A stretch of 64,000 nucleotides of DNA from Bolinopsis microptera (GCF_026151205.1 NC_087081.1:7559246-7623245), one strand, 5' to 3'; shown: positions 35,563 to 49,291, counted from the stretch's first letter. Notes: a model not told the origin generated them from the letters alone. A program made the numbers and translations.

Positions 35563-35655
35563 TTTGTAGGTTTATAAACCTAATCAGGACGCGCGCGAGT
35601 TGGGACTCGTCGACGGTCCAGTTTTAAATATTTTTTTATTTAATAATACATTCAA
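35563..35655 (-). repeat. R4, copy c
   Basis: GTAGGTTTATAAACCTAA, AGGACGCGCGCGAGTTGG, GACTCGTCGACGG and TTTTAAATATTTTT: reverse complement of R4. Confidence 0.7.
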
Positions 35656-36559
35656 ATTTAACAGAGTACAGCAATAGATGAATATAAAATAGAATCGATC
35701 AAATCATTTGCCCCCATCTTGTTAAAATATTGATGGCAACAATCCAAACACGGTAAAACCCATAGTAACTATTCCCCCCGCATTAACTTGACCCATTACC
35801 CGAATATAAATCTAAATCCAACAAAGTAATGAAAAATATTTCATAACACACAAAGTCCATGTGAATAACTGTGATATATAGACAAAATTTGTATTTCAAT
35901 ACGTCAAATTCCAGACCATAGTACGGTCTGATATGTTCATTAATGTGTAGGTGTGCGGTGCAGTGTGAGTGATGTTAAAGTAAAGTGGAATGTAGATAAA
36001 AAAATTACATAAAAACAAATAACAATAATATGGAGCAAAGAGAACTTAAGGCCTAGGCTGTTGTTTCACTATCCAAATAAAACATTCCATAGATGCTTAG
36101 TGACCTAACTTTGAAAACACTTGTAGACACAAACGTATACTGAAAAGGGAGTCCAATTCCAGACAGTATTTGGATTTCTGTAAAAAATGATTTTGCAGTG
36201 GGCTATTTGAGGTACATCAGGTGAGTGAATTCTGACTTAACATAGTAAAATTGATGACACAATAAGACAGACTGTTCGAGGTGGCAACGTCCCATAGTGC
36301 GATAAGTGCCCTATAGTAAAAGTGAGATATGTGAGGCTGCCATACAGAATTAAATTGTTCAAACTTGTAGGAAAAAAATAAAGATCATTCACGTCACCCT
36401 TTTGAGACAATGGAGAATGGGCGAACAAAGCTGCACTTTTTGACATAATTGCTCAGAGAGATAACTGCGGCTCTCCTCAGACAGATCAATTTTAATACTC
36501 TCTTTTAGTGGACTATCTATTTCTCACTAAGATGTATTTATAACAAGGCGCCAGAATTA

Positions 36560-38990
36560 TGGAACAATTTTCGAATTGGCTACGAGAACCAGGAGAGGTA
36601 AAGCGCCCGGCGACGTTTCTGATCAATGACAATATTGCCATCTCTTCTGACCATACCAAAGTTGTTGGCATGCTTAGTATAAATTCTGTCGCACTGACTA
36701 TTCCAACAGAGCATAGTAGAAACATCGACACCAAGATCTATTTTCTCACTCGTACAACACAAGAGGAGAGCCAACAAGAATATATGCGAATTGAGGAGAT
36801 AAAGATGGGTTTTCCTGAACAATAATCACTTACATTTTGCTGATGAATCCGCATTTTTCAAATGCCCCAGTCCAAGAGATATCTATATCCTTTTGAAATT
36901 GTTATTATCGAGAAATGAATGGATTTTTACGGCCATAATTTGTATCTCGCATTCAAAACAAAATCAGTATTATCCGAAAGGCCAAAGGACTATCATTGAT
37001 AAACAATACACAAATTATGGGACCAAGGATAGACCCCCTGTGGACACCAGAATTAACTGAGAGGGTAGATGACATCTCATAACCAATTGAACACTCTTTG
37101 GTAACGGCTAGAAGGTAATTGGTGTAAGAAATTTGAAATTGTGACCATACAATGTTATATAATCCCTTTAAGCTTATGCAGAAATATCCATGATTTACAG
37201 AATCCAATGTGCCTTATCAAAACTATCACAATACACAACAGGGATTGATAATGGTTTCGTTAAGAGACAATACCCGAGGCTAATCATAAAAATCAAGCCA
37301 TATTGGTTGTGCATCGACTTGTGCCTAGAAAACCATGCTGCCTGGATCAAGAAGAGGTACTTGTATCCAAAGAAAGCAGTTTTACGTTTAACAATGCCTC
37401 CAATAAACTTCCATGACTAAACAAGTAAGGATATGGGTCTATAGTTTTCAACCTACACATTTTCATTACCTTTCTATAAATATTGGGACTAAACCATTTG
37501 CAAGTTTCCATTCCTTGTGGAATGTTAACCGCTTTGTAGGATCCACGAAAAATGCTGTTAAGGGTAAGCAAAACCTACGGAACAAATTTTTTAGAATTTT
37601 ACCGTGTATGCCATTCTGTCCCGGCTTTAATTTGAATTAATATTTGAAGCGAAGCTTACGAACATCCCGATGAACTAAGTCATATCAAATCAACATCATT
37701 GACATAGAGATGTCAGTGTCATAAAAGTGAAGGAATCCGAAACTGGTTATAAAAGAAAGAATTGAAAAGTTCAGCTTGATCTTTGGGATTGACCGAAGCT
37801 GTCCAAATAACTAACACATTAGAAAACAGGAGAGTTAGATTTATACTTAACATGTTACCAAAACATCTTAGTTAAAAGCTCTGGATCACACTATTAAAAG
37901 ATTATCTCTTATTTGGCTGATGAGAGCCTCTTATAAACTTTACGGCTAGTAATCAAACTTTAACATCATCAGTAATAGATCCAGGAAATTTTAAATAGCT
38001 CTGAGTCAATCTTTTTCCGCATGAAAGTAAAAAAGTTCACTATCGAACCACGGGGGTAGGACTCGATAATAAATAAATTACTTTAGATATGTATATCAAC
38101 TAAATTCTAATGCAGTCTTTAACAACTTCCAAGACGAACAATCTAGCATTTCTATACTTGCCAATTAATCGAGCCATAATTCACGATTATCATGTCCACC
38201 GTTGCTTTCTTAAAAATATAGATTTTACAGTTTAGGAGTTTTCTACGGAAAAGTGATCTTTTAATTGAAAAAGAGACAGTGAAAATGATCAATTTGCACA
38301 CGAATGAGTAATCACAGACTAAAATCAATAATCGATGGTGTTACATAATTACTGAAAAATGTCTAATGAATTACCATTTTATGGGTGGGGTGATGAGTAA
38401 CAACTGGGAAGAGAAAGATCACTGAAAAATCTATGAAGGATTTGCTCAATAGGTACGGTACTGTGAATGAAGATAAGCCATCTGTAAGGGGAGATTAAAA
38501 CACCAATAACATAATTTTAGGGGAGTCTATCTATTTGAAACTAGCTTATCGAAAAAAACTAACTATACATCATGAATAGGTAACCCAGAGTTCCTAACTC
38601 TAGAACAAGTACAGAATACAATAATCTCTTTGTTTAGGAAAAGAAATTATTAACGGCAAGCAATTCTGGCACCTAGGCTACTGTATAGTCGGGTTTAGTT
38701 GCGTCGAGATCAGACCGAACAGCCAAAAGAACACACCAACCTCCATTTACCCTAAACTTTTTAGGGTTAATAGGATCTTGAGGATGAATCTTCTCGTGCG
38801 TACAGATGCGGAAGTTCCAATTGAGTGAAGACGGAACGATTTCCGTTGCAAGAAAATATATTTTTTAGAGCAAGTCCTCATTTAGGTCAATTATGTCTAG
38901 GCTGCCTCGTATGTTATGCAAAGGATTGACGTTCTGAAATCTTATATACATCATAAGGTGATGGAGGACTAGGTACTGAAAGAATGAACC
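36560..38990 (-). pseudogene. LINE 3 ORF2 endonuclease-RT, copy c
   Basis: The longest piece (36953-37207) keeps the RT core in one frame: FDSVNHGY-equivalent, SYTNYLLAVTKECSIGYEMS and RGSILGPI (box B) followed by INDSPLAF. The endonuclease motif is blurred (DLNEDLL near 38890). MVRRDGNIVIDQ-type wording at 36580-36822 is the C-terminal part, kept on this strand but lost in copy b. Confidence 0.7.
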
Positions 38991-39699
38991 TTGTGACATA
39001 TTTGGTATAGGTAGACACAAAGGGAGTTGAGACCAGAATTAAGGCATAGAAGGATTAACAGAGTTTATCAACACAACGTAGCAGAGAGAAAACCCAAAGA
39101 ATATATAAGATACTAGACGCCTGCGGCGGCAGGAATACTTTGACTCTAATCATCCTTACCAGAGAAGAACATTTCTTTAAACCATGAGAGAAATATTTTC
39201 AAAGAAAAGTTTGAAATGTGGGAGCAGCAAAAATGGTATAAAGATAACGTGGGCTGTCAGGAAGTTAGAGAGAATTAAAGTATTAGAATCTAGGTGAAAC
39301 GGTGTTCATGGACCAACCGTGGAGAAGAAGAATTGGGAGAAAGTAATCATGATGAGAGAATAAGAGAAACATATGATTATTGAAATTGTAGTTGATGTTG
39401 GGGTGTATGAGACTTATATGTGGTAAATTCTGTTATTATAAACTTGATATAGTATAAAGTGCATTTCCTTGCCGTGTACTAGGCCTTTTTGCATGCAAAA
39501 AGACCTATATCTAAGTCTAAACGATTCATTGTCTCACAAATTGGAAAATGGACATGACGCGTAATGTACCTGAAATGGAAGGCATAAAATTGAGAAAAAT
39601 ATTAAAACAGAGATTGATTAGTTTTTTAATTTTAGCAACGTCCATAATCAAATATAAATGGAAGAAAAGATCAAAGCAATAAATTCCACAGAGAGATAA

Positions 39700-41080
39700 T
39701 TTACAACCCTGTCAAACTGTGTTCGTTTACAACAAACTTAAGCCAAGTGACAGTAAAACCTACTCCTCTCATATTGAGATTGAAGCCAATCATGGTATAG
39801 AAGTTCATTACATGATCTAAAGTCTCGAGTTAAAAAGACTGAGAAACATCTAAACACTCAATTATTAAATTTAGGCATAATCTTTAAGTAGATTTTTAAA
39901 TATCTATAACATTCTTTAGGCTATGTAGGAATATAACATTTCATAGGAAGACACATATGGATAATTATAATTTGCAGCGGAAAATAACTGCTTAGTGGTG
40001 TCAATTAATTCAGTGAGATACTTCTAAGAACTGAACCCCATACATATGAAATGGATGTAAATGACATTTGTACCAAACACTCATATAATTTTTTCAATAT
40101 CGTCAGCTACTAGCATGCATGATTTTTATGAAAATTATGAATTTTTTCTTCAGTGATGTCGTCTAATTTTTGCACCATTTTTTTTATTTTTTTTTATCTT
40201 TTAGACTCATTTGAATTACGTACCTTCCCCGGACTCCCAACTATTTGTCACGTACGAATTTTGTCATTGACGTACAAACCAGGACAGTGTTTTTTTCTGC
40301 TCTTTTTCGGTTTTCTTGGAGTAATTCGTAGTAAAAGTTTTGTGTTGAGGTTGGTGGTGGCGGCATAGGAATTAGTAGTGCGGGCCAATCTGCTTCCATG
40401 GACTACATTTGTATCCTTTCTTCGTATCTGGCAGCTGAAAAGATAAGCTATACCGATCCCCTTAACTGAGCTCTCTGCACGAACATTGTGAAGACAATAT
40501 TTCTGACACCCCGTTTTCATAAAATACAAACACAGTCCCTTTGGGGGTGATATAGCATTACGTTACAATCGCTTATCCCAATTTTCTGAATTATGTCGAT
40601 GGTCCCTTCTCAGTTCCAAATAAACTACATAAATACCTTGCGACTGGTCAAGAGACACCTCGTCGTCGTTTGTGGAACCTAGTTATCACAAGAACCAGAC
40701 TTGTTACCATGCATGCAAGGCATGATTAGCTTGCAGCCAAAACTTGGAGTTGATATCATGCATAAAGCTCTGAATCCCAGGATAATTAAAATATCGATTG
40801 CTTCCTTAGTCGTGGTTGTGACCATTTGAGAAAACCAACAAATTCTTCTCCATCCGAAGTGAGGCACTTGTGGCAGTTTTCACAGCAGTTTGCTTGGCCA
40901 TAAGTGTTTCAAGTTCAGACATCAACGTGCCATGTTGAACAACTCTTGATTCTGAACAAATTCTGAATGCAACTCCAAGAAGTCCTCTGCAATTAACCAG
41001 ATTTTCTCATAAATATCATGACATTCTTCAACACTGGCCTTGAGAGCTTTCAGCTCATTTAATGAACGAGTTTAAAAACC
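39700..41080 (-). pseudogene. LINE 3 ORF1, copy c
   Basis: GFNLNMRGV near 39750-39780 is the block V region and VFGTN near 40060-40085 the block III region. 40248-40529 is a 93-residue open stretch of the basic linker (PRKPKKSRKKH). 40679-41060 gives the charged coiled-coil-like part. Confidence 0.5.
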
Positions 41081-41512
41081 CATTTGGTAAAAGAATTCAG
41101 ATCCATAGATGAGTGAGAATTAGGTAGGAGAAAATGGCGGTGAGGGAGAGAAATGGCGAAGTCAATACAGTATGCCCAGAAGTAGATGCGTTGCCGTAGA
41201 TACAAACGGTCACGTCATAGTCTCTCTAGTCCTTTGACATTGGACACTAAAATTATTTGTTATATAGTAGTGTTTGAAAGTATTAAAAACTGAACAACAA
41301 TTTTATACGAGATATCACTCGTATGACTTTAGAAAGAAGAACAAAAAGCCCAAAAATAATATTGTTTACCAGTATCACTTTTTTCTTCCGAAAAAACACA
41401 ATTAATTGAATTGCGTGAAATATAGCTTTTGCGAAATATATAAATATTTTGCATGCTTCGCATCGTCAAGATTGTTGTTTTGCAACGAAAGAGTTGACTT
41501 CGTTGATCAATT

Positions 41513-41620
41513 TTTTGTTGGTAGTTTATAACCAACCAAGGACGCGCGCCGATTGGACTCGTCCACTGGTAATATTAAAATCAAATATTTTACAAGTAAT
41601 CGCCCGTTAAATTTTTGTCG
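41513..41620 (-). repeat. R3, copy c
   Basis: TTGGTAGTTTATAACCAACC, AGGACGCGCGCCGATTGGAC, TCGTCCACTGGTAATATT and CAAATATTTTACAAG. The clearest reading of the R core. Confidence 0.75.
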
Positions 41621-42250
41621 AAAATGGAAAACAAATTTTTATGGAAAACAAATTAAATTTTTGTAAATATTAATAAACAATCAAAACATAACAAACATAA
41701 AATAACGCCACGCGTTTGTTTGACTTGCCTCAGTAAGGTGAATTATTTACGCTGAAGGCCCTGCGCAGTTTACAGAACTTAAGCTGCACTCAGTCATTAG
41801 GACCTGTGACGCCAAAATTACTTTAAAGTTTCGAGAAATCATACATCCCTACGTGTTACTCATGCTTTTGATTATAAGAGTGCTGTTGTCAGTATTCATT
41901 CATTCAACCTTAAACGTTTAAATCTGTATATTTAGAAACTCACCTATTGATTTAAACAACGAAGCAGAACGTAAGCATTGGAACAATAAACCGCCTACAT
42001 ACCAAGGACCGCCCAGTTGCCGCATTGACTTTCCCGGATCCGTTTTTTACCGAAAGGCTTATCCAACCACCAGTTACTCATGCTGCATGTATATGTCTGA
42101 TATATTTGTACCTTATCTCCTAGCAAGCAATCTGTAACTGGAGAAGTGTCGTAATTATTATAGCAAGAGCCAGCCAACCTCCGTCATTATAATCTGTTGT
42201 AATGCCAGTTCGTTTATAAAATCTAATCATATAATAAGATTGATCCATTA
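41621..42250. other. Segment between R3 and LINE 2, copy c
   Basis: Mirror of 25700-26344. No recognised gene. Confidence 0.35.
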
Positions 42251-45160
42251 GTCTTAAGATGAACGGATACATAAGCACGATCGTTATTAAAATCCCGAAT
42301 GGATGAATTAATCAATTTAATGATCCCTTTCAACACAACTAAACAAACAAACAAATGCTTGCTCACCAGTGGTGACGCAATCGTAGGGCATGCAGTGGTA
42401 TCAGATAACTCTCACCCCGACTACGGCGTCGAAATTATCAAATTAATGCATGGGATCAGGTTTGTTTGGCGCCATACTGGACACATTTTAAATTTAAATA
42501 TATGTTTTTGTAGAAATTAGTGTCTCTACTGCAGTATAGCTTAACTGCGGCAAGCAACGACCCACTCGGCTGGGACGAAAATACCAGAGTCCCAATCACA
42601 GAAGTTAACCAAAAATAAAAACAACAAACGCTATCGACAAGATCTGCCACCATCAACCCTATAATCACACTTATTAGAACGTTCCCCTACACTGTGGCCA
42701 ACAAAATGATTCATCAGACAAAATTACTATACACTACGACGATAGTAATGCTAATAACTAAGAAGCTCTGTCTTGAAATAGAAAACGAAATAGATAGGTT
42801 CCACCACACTGTAAACACCATTTGACTCTTCGTGCGAAGTTATTACAATAAAAGATAATTTTGCTTGCAAACATCTTAAACTCCTAGAACCACTAAACGT
42901 AACACATAACAACCCTTGGATCACCCAGGGCCTCATTAACTCCATCGAGACAAGAAGCTAGGTTGTATTTTCGAATGAAGAATGACTTGTTACAGTAAAA
43001 CTACCTGATGGGGAACCAACAAGCACATATACTACAATGAATATCGACAAGTTTCACAAGAGCACAATAAAGATGAAAAGTCTCTGTTCCTATACTCAAA
43101 AAATTCGATAAGACAGCATAACTCAAAATAGACCCTGGGAAATTATTAAATGAACCCGTGCCAAAAATATATCTAATGTAAAGACGATTTTAGGTCATAG
43201 AAGGCCAGAGAGTTACTTGCAGACAATAATTGCTAACAAATTCCTGTGAATATTAACATCTCTTGCAAGTAATCTCAATTAAAATGTACTGTCAAACAAT
43301 AGTATTTCCTCTGGAACATCGAATCATTTGCTCATTTATGTCTAATTCGGTATCTGACACCATATACCGGAAGAAACTAATGAAGAAGAAATTAATAGAG
43401 GGATGATCCGAGTATTTACAAAATGGTAAGCCATTGACATACCTGTAGTTGTTGTAAAAACCGGCAAAACTCATGCAGTACTTTGGCTAGAGCATTACAA
43501 CACATGTATACAAGATGGTACTTTCCCAAAGTATTTTTCAAACCTAGGTTAAAGTTATTCCTATTTACCAAGAAAGACATAAAGAATGCATTTAAAATTA
43601 TCTGGCCTGTTTTCCAATATTACCATTATTTGGAAAGATCTACGAGAAGGTTATTTATAAACGCCTCTATACTATTCCTTCACATCTAAAGTAGTCCTAA
43701 CAGACTCACAGTTTTGGATTAAGAAAAGGCCATTCTACCAACCATGCCTCTACACAAATCTATTTTAGACCTCCGTTACTCTAAGTCACTGTGCAAGCAC
43801 TAAACATTTACCTAGTGATATTCATTGACTTGAGCAAAGCCTTCGACACCCTTGATCACGAATTCTTTTATGCAAATTAAATCCTAACGGTAATTAGGGG
43901 CACAGCACTTACCTTACTAAAAATCTATTTAGACTAACAGAAAGCAGTATGTTATTATACTATGTCCCATCAGAAACAATGGACAGGAACTGTTGGAGTA
44001 CCACAAGGGTCAAATCTAGGCCGTTACTCTTCCTATGGAATAGAACCGATATAGTAAACTGCTTTCAGACAGTGAGATGAAAATTGTACTTGTATGCTGA
44101 TTACCCTAATATCTCAGATCAGGACCATCTAAGAAGCACAGACGAATAAAGCCAACTTAGTACTTAAACATGTCTCGATTACATAAATTAAATCTACTTC
44201 ATATCAATAAGTCCCAAATGCTGCTACATCCATTTTAAAACCTGCCTCTGAATATGATGACACCTGTCACGTACCAACCATAAGCTAACCTGCTGAGATG
44301 ATCGAGATCCAGTATTCATCTTATGGAAAGGTTATTACAAAGTCAAGATATACCAAATTCTAGGTGTTGTTATAGATATGTAACTAAGACGGATTGCCAC
44401 AGCAACTACATCCGTAAAAAAACTGCGACTATGACTGGGCAATCTGCAGAATACGGCCTCGATACCTTTCTGAACTATATTTGAAAATATATAATGCTCT
44501 TTTGAATCACTCTCAGTTCCGGTTAAGTGTGTGGGTGTTTGTCCTCACAGAACGTCCAATGATAGTCCTTTTAATCACACAGAAGCACTGTATAGAGGAT
44601 CCTTTTTGGCGACCTGACGACATAAATAGATAAACCATCAACATGTGCACCTACTCGAACCGAACGGTAAGCAAAAACTAGACCCTAAAACACCTTTGAA
44701 AAGGAACATACAAAACCCATTTTTTATAGATTAAAAATACTTCGGCTCAAGAACTTTAACAATATAATCACTGCATTCTTAGAATTTTCTAAGATTATCA
44801 AGTACCACTGCCATACTCCTTTAGAACTATCAACATTTCAAACCTTGCAATCGAGTCTCACGGTTATACTCCTAAATAAATCAAATACCATTTTGTTTAA
44901 TGCAGCCAAGCTTTGGAACGCTGTCATATAAAAATTTAAATTCAAAGCAATTTCATAGAAACGTCCATTAGCTTGATAAAACAGAAACAAAAGCACTATT
45001 AATACAAGCACAGGCAGCTGACTTAAAAGTACTTAGGGACTGCCAAGACAATTTAAATTGCAGTAATCAAAGACTAAATTCACCGGCGCACACTTACTAT
45101 TTACTATGCAAGATTGTAATATAGACAAAAATCTTTCAGAATCGATTTTGGGCGCTTTAT
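42250..45160 (+). mobile_element. LINE 2, copy c
   Basis: Here the element reads on the + strand. It includes the linker with PWITQGLINSIETRS (about 42914-42958), typical of the region between endonuclease and RT in LINE ORF2 proteins, then RT and C-terminal sequence. It ends just before the retroposon's CATCTGTTG flank. Confidence 0.65.
42740..44960 (+). pseudogene. LINE 2 linker and reverse transcriptase, copy c
   Basis: PWITQGLINSI (42914-42946); ILPLFGKIYEKVIYKRLYT wording near 43600-43672; LRKGHSTNH equivalent (43713-43743); FIDLSKAFDTLDHE (about 43821-43862, box A); GVPQGSNLG (43995-44020, box B); LYADY (about 44090-44104, box C with one altered residue, most likely sequencing error). 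The C-terminal YNALLNHSQFRLSVW block (about 44490-44540) matches LINE thumb-distal sequence. Frame changes at least five times. Confidence 0.75.
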
Positions 45161-45162
45161 AA

Positions 45163-45172
45163 CCATCTGTTG
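45163..45172. repeat. Candidate target-site duplication, head side (copy c)
   Basis: CCATCTGTTG; matches CATCTGTTG at 46845-46853 on the far side of the poly(A). Confidence 0.5.
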
Positions 45173-45709
45173 GTGAGAATCCCTTGACAGGTTTACTGGT
45201 TATCTTCCAGGCTCATGACTGTCGCATTGCACTTTTGTGGCGAGCGCAGATAGTGTCTAAAAAAGAATCTTGTGCCTACGAGGGGACATCGCAATGCAGG
45301 GTGGGCTATGAATACACCAGATTAACTCACGAGGCAACTTCGCAAAAGCCATGGTGGCCTTGAAGTAACGCCAGCTCCTCGGGTTACTATAGAAGCCGAC
45401 AGCGCTATGGGCCCCCCTTATGTACCAGATCGAACCGCAACGATCGACTAACGCCCCCAGATAAACAAAGATTGGCCGCAGTCATAAACGGAGCGGTGCG
45501 GCACAGAACGCTTCCCGCTATACCAATAACACTCACCTGACTCCACGAGACACAAACCTCGACCCGCGTTGGCGGTATTTCGATCATGACAGCCAAACGA
45601 TTAAACCACTTGTTAATTAAAGCCGTTTCTGCTTGCCATTCTCTACCTTAATAGAACCCCCCTGGTTATTGCTGCCCCCCTGTTTGCAATTTGCCGCCCC
45701 CTCGGAAGT

Positions 45710-46245
45710 GTAAATGGGGAGTACGCTACAATGTGGGAGTGTAATGGGAGTATCGCTACAAATGGGAGTGTAATGGAGTATCGCTACAATGTGGGATTAA
45801 TGGGCGTACGCCACAATATGGGAGTGTAATGGGAAGTTATCGGCTACAATGTGGTAGTGGAAATGGAGTATCGCTACAATATTGGAGTGTAATGGGAGTA
45901 TCTGCTACAATAGGAAGTGTAATGGAGTATCGCTCCAATGTGGGAGTGTAATGGGAGTATCGCTACAAGTTGGGAGTATAATGGAGAATCGCTACAGATA
46001 TGGTAGTGTAATGGAGTATCGCTACAATGTGGGAGTGAAATTGGGAAGTACGCTACAATATGGTAAGAGTAAGGAGTATCGCTACATTGTTGAGTGTTAT
46101 GTGGAGTAACGCAACAATGTGGGAGTTGTTATGGGAGGATCGCTACATTAGTTGGGAGTGATAATTGTGAGCATCGCTACATAGTGGTCGTGCATATGGG
46201 AGTACCTACATTGTGGGAGTGTTATGGGATTAAGTAAGAAGTTTC
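45710..46245 (+). repeat. Minisatellite, about 30-bp unit (copy c)
   Basis: Unit approximates TAATGGGAGTATCGCTACAA followed by TGTGGGAGTG; roughly 17-18 units. Reverse complement of 21800-22318. Confidence 0.9.
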
Positions 46246-46786
46246 CACACCAGTTACCACACCAAACGGTGTAATGTGAGTAATGGCATAAATGGAACTC
46301 TCTGATTCAGAACCTTATTCCGGTGTCGTACAGAATATGAATCCTGCTCCTGTTTTATTTCTGTGACTGAGTGAGAGTCCACATCACGTGACGTTCAACA
46401 AACCCCACGTTTTAGCTTCAGCCCCAAAAGCAATATATCAATACAGTTTCCCCACCACCTAACACACAATCCAAACGAGTAGCACACCCGCAACTCCATT
46501 ACAACTACGTCTCACCAAGCTCAAGATCCCAGCATTACTCAGCACGGGCGTCATCCTTTCATGGTGTTTGAGCGCCAGGGTAACCACCCAGCACTTACCC
46601 CAATAGGTACCAAGTTAGTAAAATCACCGGAGGTGCAGAAACGCCCGATTCGGCTGATACCTTGCAGTATTATCATCCAGTGGCCCTGAGGGAAGGGCCG
46701 GAATGCAGATGGATGGACTCCAGTAGGAACGCTCCCCAAGTGGAGGGCCCGACCTCTATATTAACGGTGGTCCAGTGGTTCGCGAC

Positions 46787-46803
46787 AAAAAAAAAAAAAA
46801 AAA

Positions 46804-46844
<41 letters not shown>
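46787..46844 (+). repeat. Poly(A) tail of composite retroposon, copy c
   Basis: 58 nt of A interrupted by one C, next to GGTTCGCGAC. Mirrors 21229-21275. Confidence 0.85.
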
Positions 46845-46845
<1 letters not shown>

Positions 46846-46853
46846 ATCTGTTG
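46845..46853. repeat. Candidate target-site duplication, tail side (copy c)
   Basis: CATCTGTTG directly after the poly(A), identical to 45164-45172. Confidence 0.5.
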
Positions 46854-46854
46854 T

Positions 46855-48005
46855 AATGTTTTTAGATACAAATAATCTAAATTTAAAAATTTTTTATCGT
46901 AAATAAAATTAATTGGCATGATATTTATAATTTATTTCGGTAGTTTATCTGGTATTGATATTGATTAGTTGATATTGTAATTCTTGAACGAAGCTAACTC
47001 TAGACATAGTTAATACTACTTTCTTTTAAGAAAGGTACTTGGAGAATAAACGAGACCAAGTTTTGCTTAAATTTCAATCCAACCAAGAACTCAGGAGCAA
47101 AGGATGGGCGTAACTTTTATGGGTCTGCCACTCTCCGATCCTGTAATCACCCTGGATTCTTCTCGACGTATCTTTGTAAAAGGTATATAACCTTCTAGTC
47201 AATACTCTTGCTACTCAAGTCCCCTAAGATATCTGATCTTAAAGTTTCGAGCTAGTTAAATATATAAAATATACTTTTGTCTGCTTAATTGATACTAATA
47301 AAAATTGTTGTTTTTTCTTAAAATGTTGATTTCTTCTTATTTAGACATCCCATATTAGCTTTTCGTCAATAATAACACCTAAAACGTGGTCTCTCTAACT
47401 TGCTTATTACCGTATATCAAGTTATATATATTCTGATTCGTTAACCTTGCCTCATTATCATAGCTGTACGAACCGGATTGAAGTGAATGTACAGCATTTC
47501 TTTATATTTATATGTAATAGATTGCATTTCATGTACTGGTGTACAAACGGAGAATTCGTTTGCTCTTTCATACAGTTTTTTTTCTACATTCCATCACATA
47601 CGAATATGTTTGTGTACATCTGCAAATAGTTGAACTTGCCCAGATCAGTTGTTCTAAATAAGTCGTTAACATAATTATAAATAGCAATGGTCCGAACAAA
47701 GCCTTGAGGAACTCAAAGATAACACAGCTTAGTCAGACTCTTCGCACCGAGTACAAGAAGACAATTGAAACTATTATGTCGATTTTTGAGATAACTAGCG
47801 ATGAGTCCTATGCGTTTTCCACGTATTAATAGTTGTCTAGTTATTAAATATTTTTTCATGTATACGTGTCAAACGCTTTAGATTAATCATAAATATTCCA
47901 GTACATGCCTTTTTTGCTAAGACAGGATTCTATGAGTAATTCACGTGGAGTTGAGGGCAATGGGCTTCAACTGATGCAAAATAATTACCGACTGTAAATC
48001 TTTGA
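46855..48005 (-). mobile_element. LINE 1, copy c (5'-truncated)
   Basis: Reverse complement of 20045-21205, from the poly(A) flank to R2. Confidence 0.7.
47000..47990 (-). pseudogene. LINE 1 reverse transcriptase fragment, copy c
   Basis: On the - strand: SKAFDT equivalent (about 47870-47890), VPQG equivalent (47700-47722, reads VPQGFVRTI-like) and YADV/DDTN equivalent near 47605-47625. Together with copy b this confirms the three RT boxes; the errors fall at different bases in the two copies. Confidence 0.7.
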
Positions 48006-48007
48006 TC

Positions 48008-48115
48008 TTGTAGGTATAACATACCAAGGACGCGCGCAGATGTGGACTCGCAGCGGTAATAAAGGGAAAATGAACAAATATTTTACAGTACACCCTGTTA
48101 AGACTTATACTTATC
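48008..48115 (-). repeat. R2, copy c
   Basis: GTAGGTATAACATACCAAGG, ACGCGCGCAGATGTGGACTC, GCAGCGGTAATA and ACAAATATTTTACAG. Confidence 0.7.
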
Positions 48116-48249
48116 CGACTCGACTAAGACTTAGGGCGGCTTCAACGTCCGAACAAGATAGTGTTTTCCAAATCTGTCTATCCAGCATGAATTTTGTTAT
48201 TATCCTAATTCTCATGCTGACGTCAAGCTCCGTGTCCTTCCGAAGGAGT

Positions 48250-48325
48250 CAATTGGTAGTTTATAACCTACCAGGACGCGCGCCGATTTGACCTCTCATT
48301 TTGGAACAAATATTGTAGCGCATGC
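48250..48325 (-). repeat. R1, copy c
   Basis: TTGGTAGTTTATAACCTACC, AGGACGCGCGCCGATTTG and ACAAATATTGTAGCGC. The right half is clear; the left half diverges. Confidence 0.6.
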
Positions 48326-49291
48326 CTACTGGGTCGTGCGCGCATCAATAATGCTTCTCGCAACCACAATCTAAGCAGATTCGGCGAAATGCGAAGGATT
48401 GACATCGTCACTCAAGAACAAATATTTGATAATGATTTCGTATCAAATATAAAAGATATTTTCACGCATCGTCGGCGCGCGCTTCACGCGTACAAAAAGT
48501 GGCATGCAACGTAGGTCAACAAATATTTTACGAGTGAACACCCTTACATGTCAATAGATGTAAGTGGGGGGGGGGGGGGGCATGATAGTACTTCCCCTTC
48601 TACGATGTCCCTGTGAAGGGTGTCCCGAAAGAAAATTAATGACTGCAGAAGTTTCACATACCATGTGCCTACCAGCGGACTGCTGACGCGCTTGTTTCGA
48701 CGAAGTAGGATAGGCACATACAATCCGCACACATAGATGGTACGTGTGCGCAGCGCGCATGCTGACAATAGCTCCGTATTTAAAACCCCGGGTGCACTAA
48801 CATCGTGTCGATGATTGGTATCTAATGTTGAGTTATGTCTTATTCCAAGAAGTTTTTAAGACGATGAAATCCAGAAATACAGAATTGTGGTACAATAAAG
48901 AATTAGAATTTTAAAAATCCTACTATTGAAATACAATTTTGAATTACAACAAGATTACATAAAAATATAAGTAATTCATTTGTATATTATAAAGAAACTA
49001 AAAAGCCCGGTCACACAAATGAATCTAATAGTATTCCTATTTTGTCCTTTTTATCGCATCAAAAAAGAGGTGTCCACTACGCGAGATAATACACCTTAAA
49101 AAATAGCTCGCAATGAACCAACTTAATTTACCACTACGAAAAATACGCGACAAAACCGTGATAAAATGTCGGTTTTAACACGTTTCACGTGGTCTGTCGT
49201 ACATGTACAAAGATAATTCTAGAAATTATAGTAAGGATAGTTTTACAATTTGAATTGTATGTAAATAATTTCAAATGATTCTGTCATAATC
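48326..49291. other. AT-rich stretch, copy c: no gene seen
   Basis: Mirror of 18753-19713. A G-run at about 48566-48581 is absent from copy b and is probably a read error. The frames at 48544-48768 span it and are not genes. Confidence 0.5.

Larger units (their letters stand above)
35656..41512 (-). mobile_element. LINE 3, copy c
   Basis: Colinear inverted copy of 26440-32170 between R4 and R3. It gives an independent reading of the same ORFs, with frameshifts at different places. Confidence 0.7.
45173..46844 (+). mobile_element. Composite VNTR retroposon with poly(A), copy c
   Basis: GC-richer head (45173-45700), minisatellite (45710-46245), body (46246-46786) and poly(A) (46787-46844), all on the + strand, between two CATCTGTTG sites. 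About 1.67 kb. Mirror of 21229-22841. Confidence 0.6.

Noticed and set aside
48566-48581. G-run as a G-quadruplex or switch-like site
   Set aside because: Absent from the mirrored position near 19460, so it is most likely a read error.
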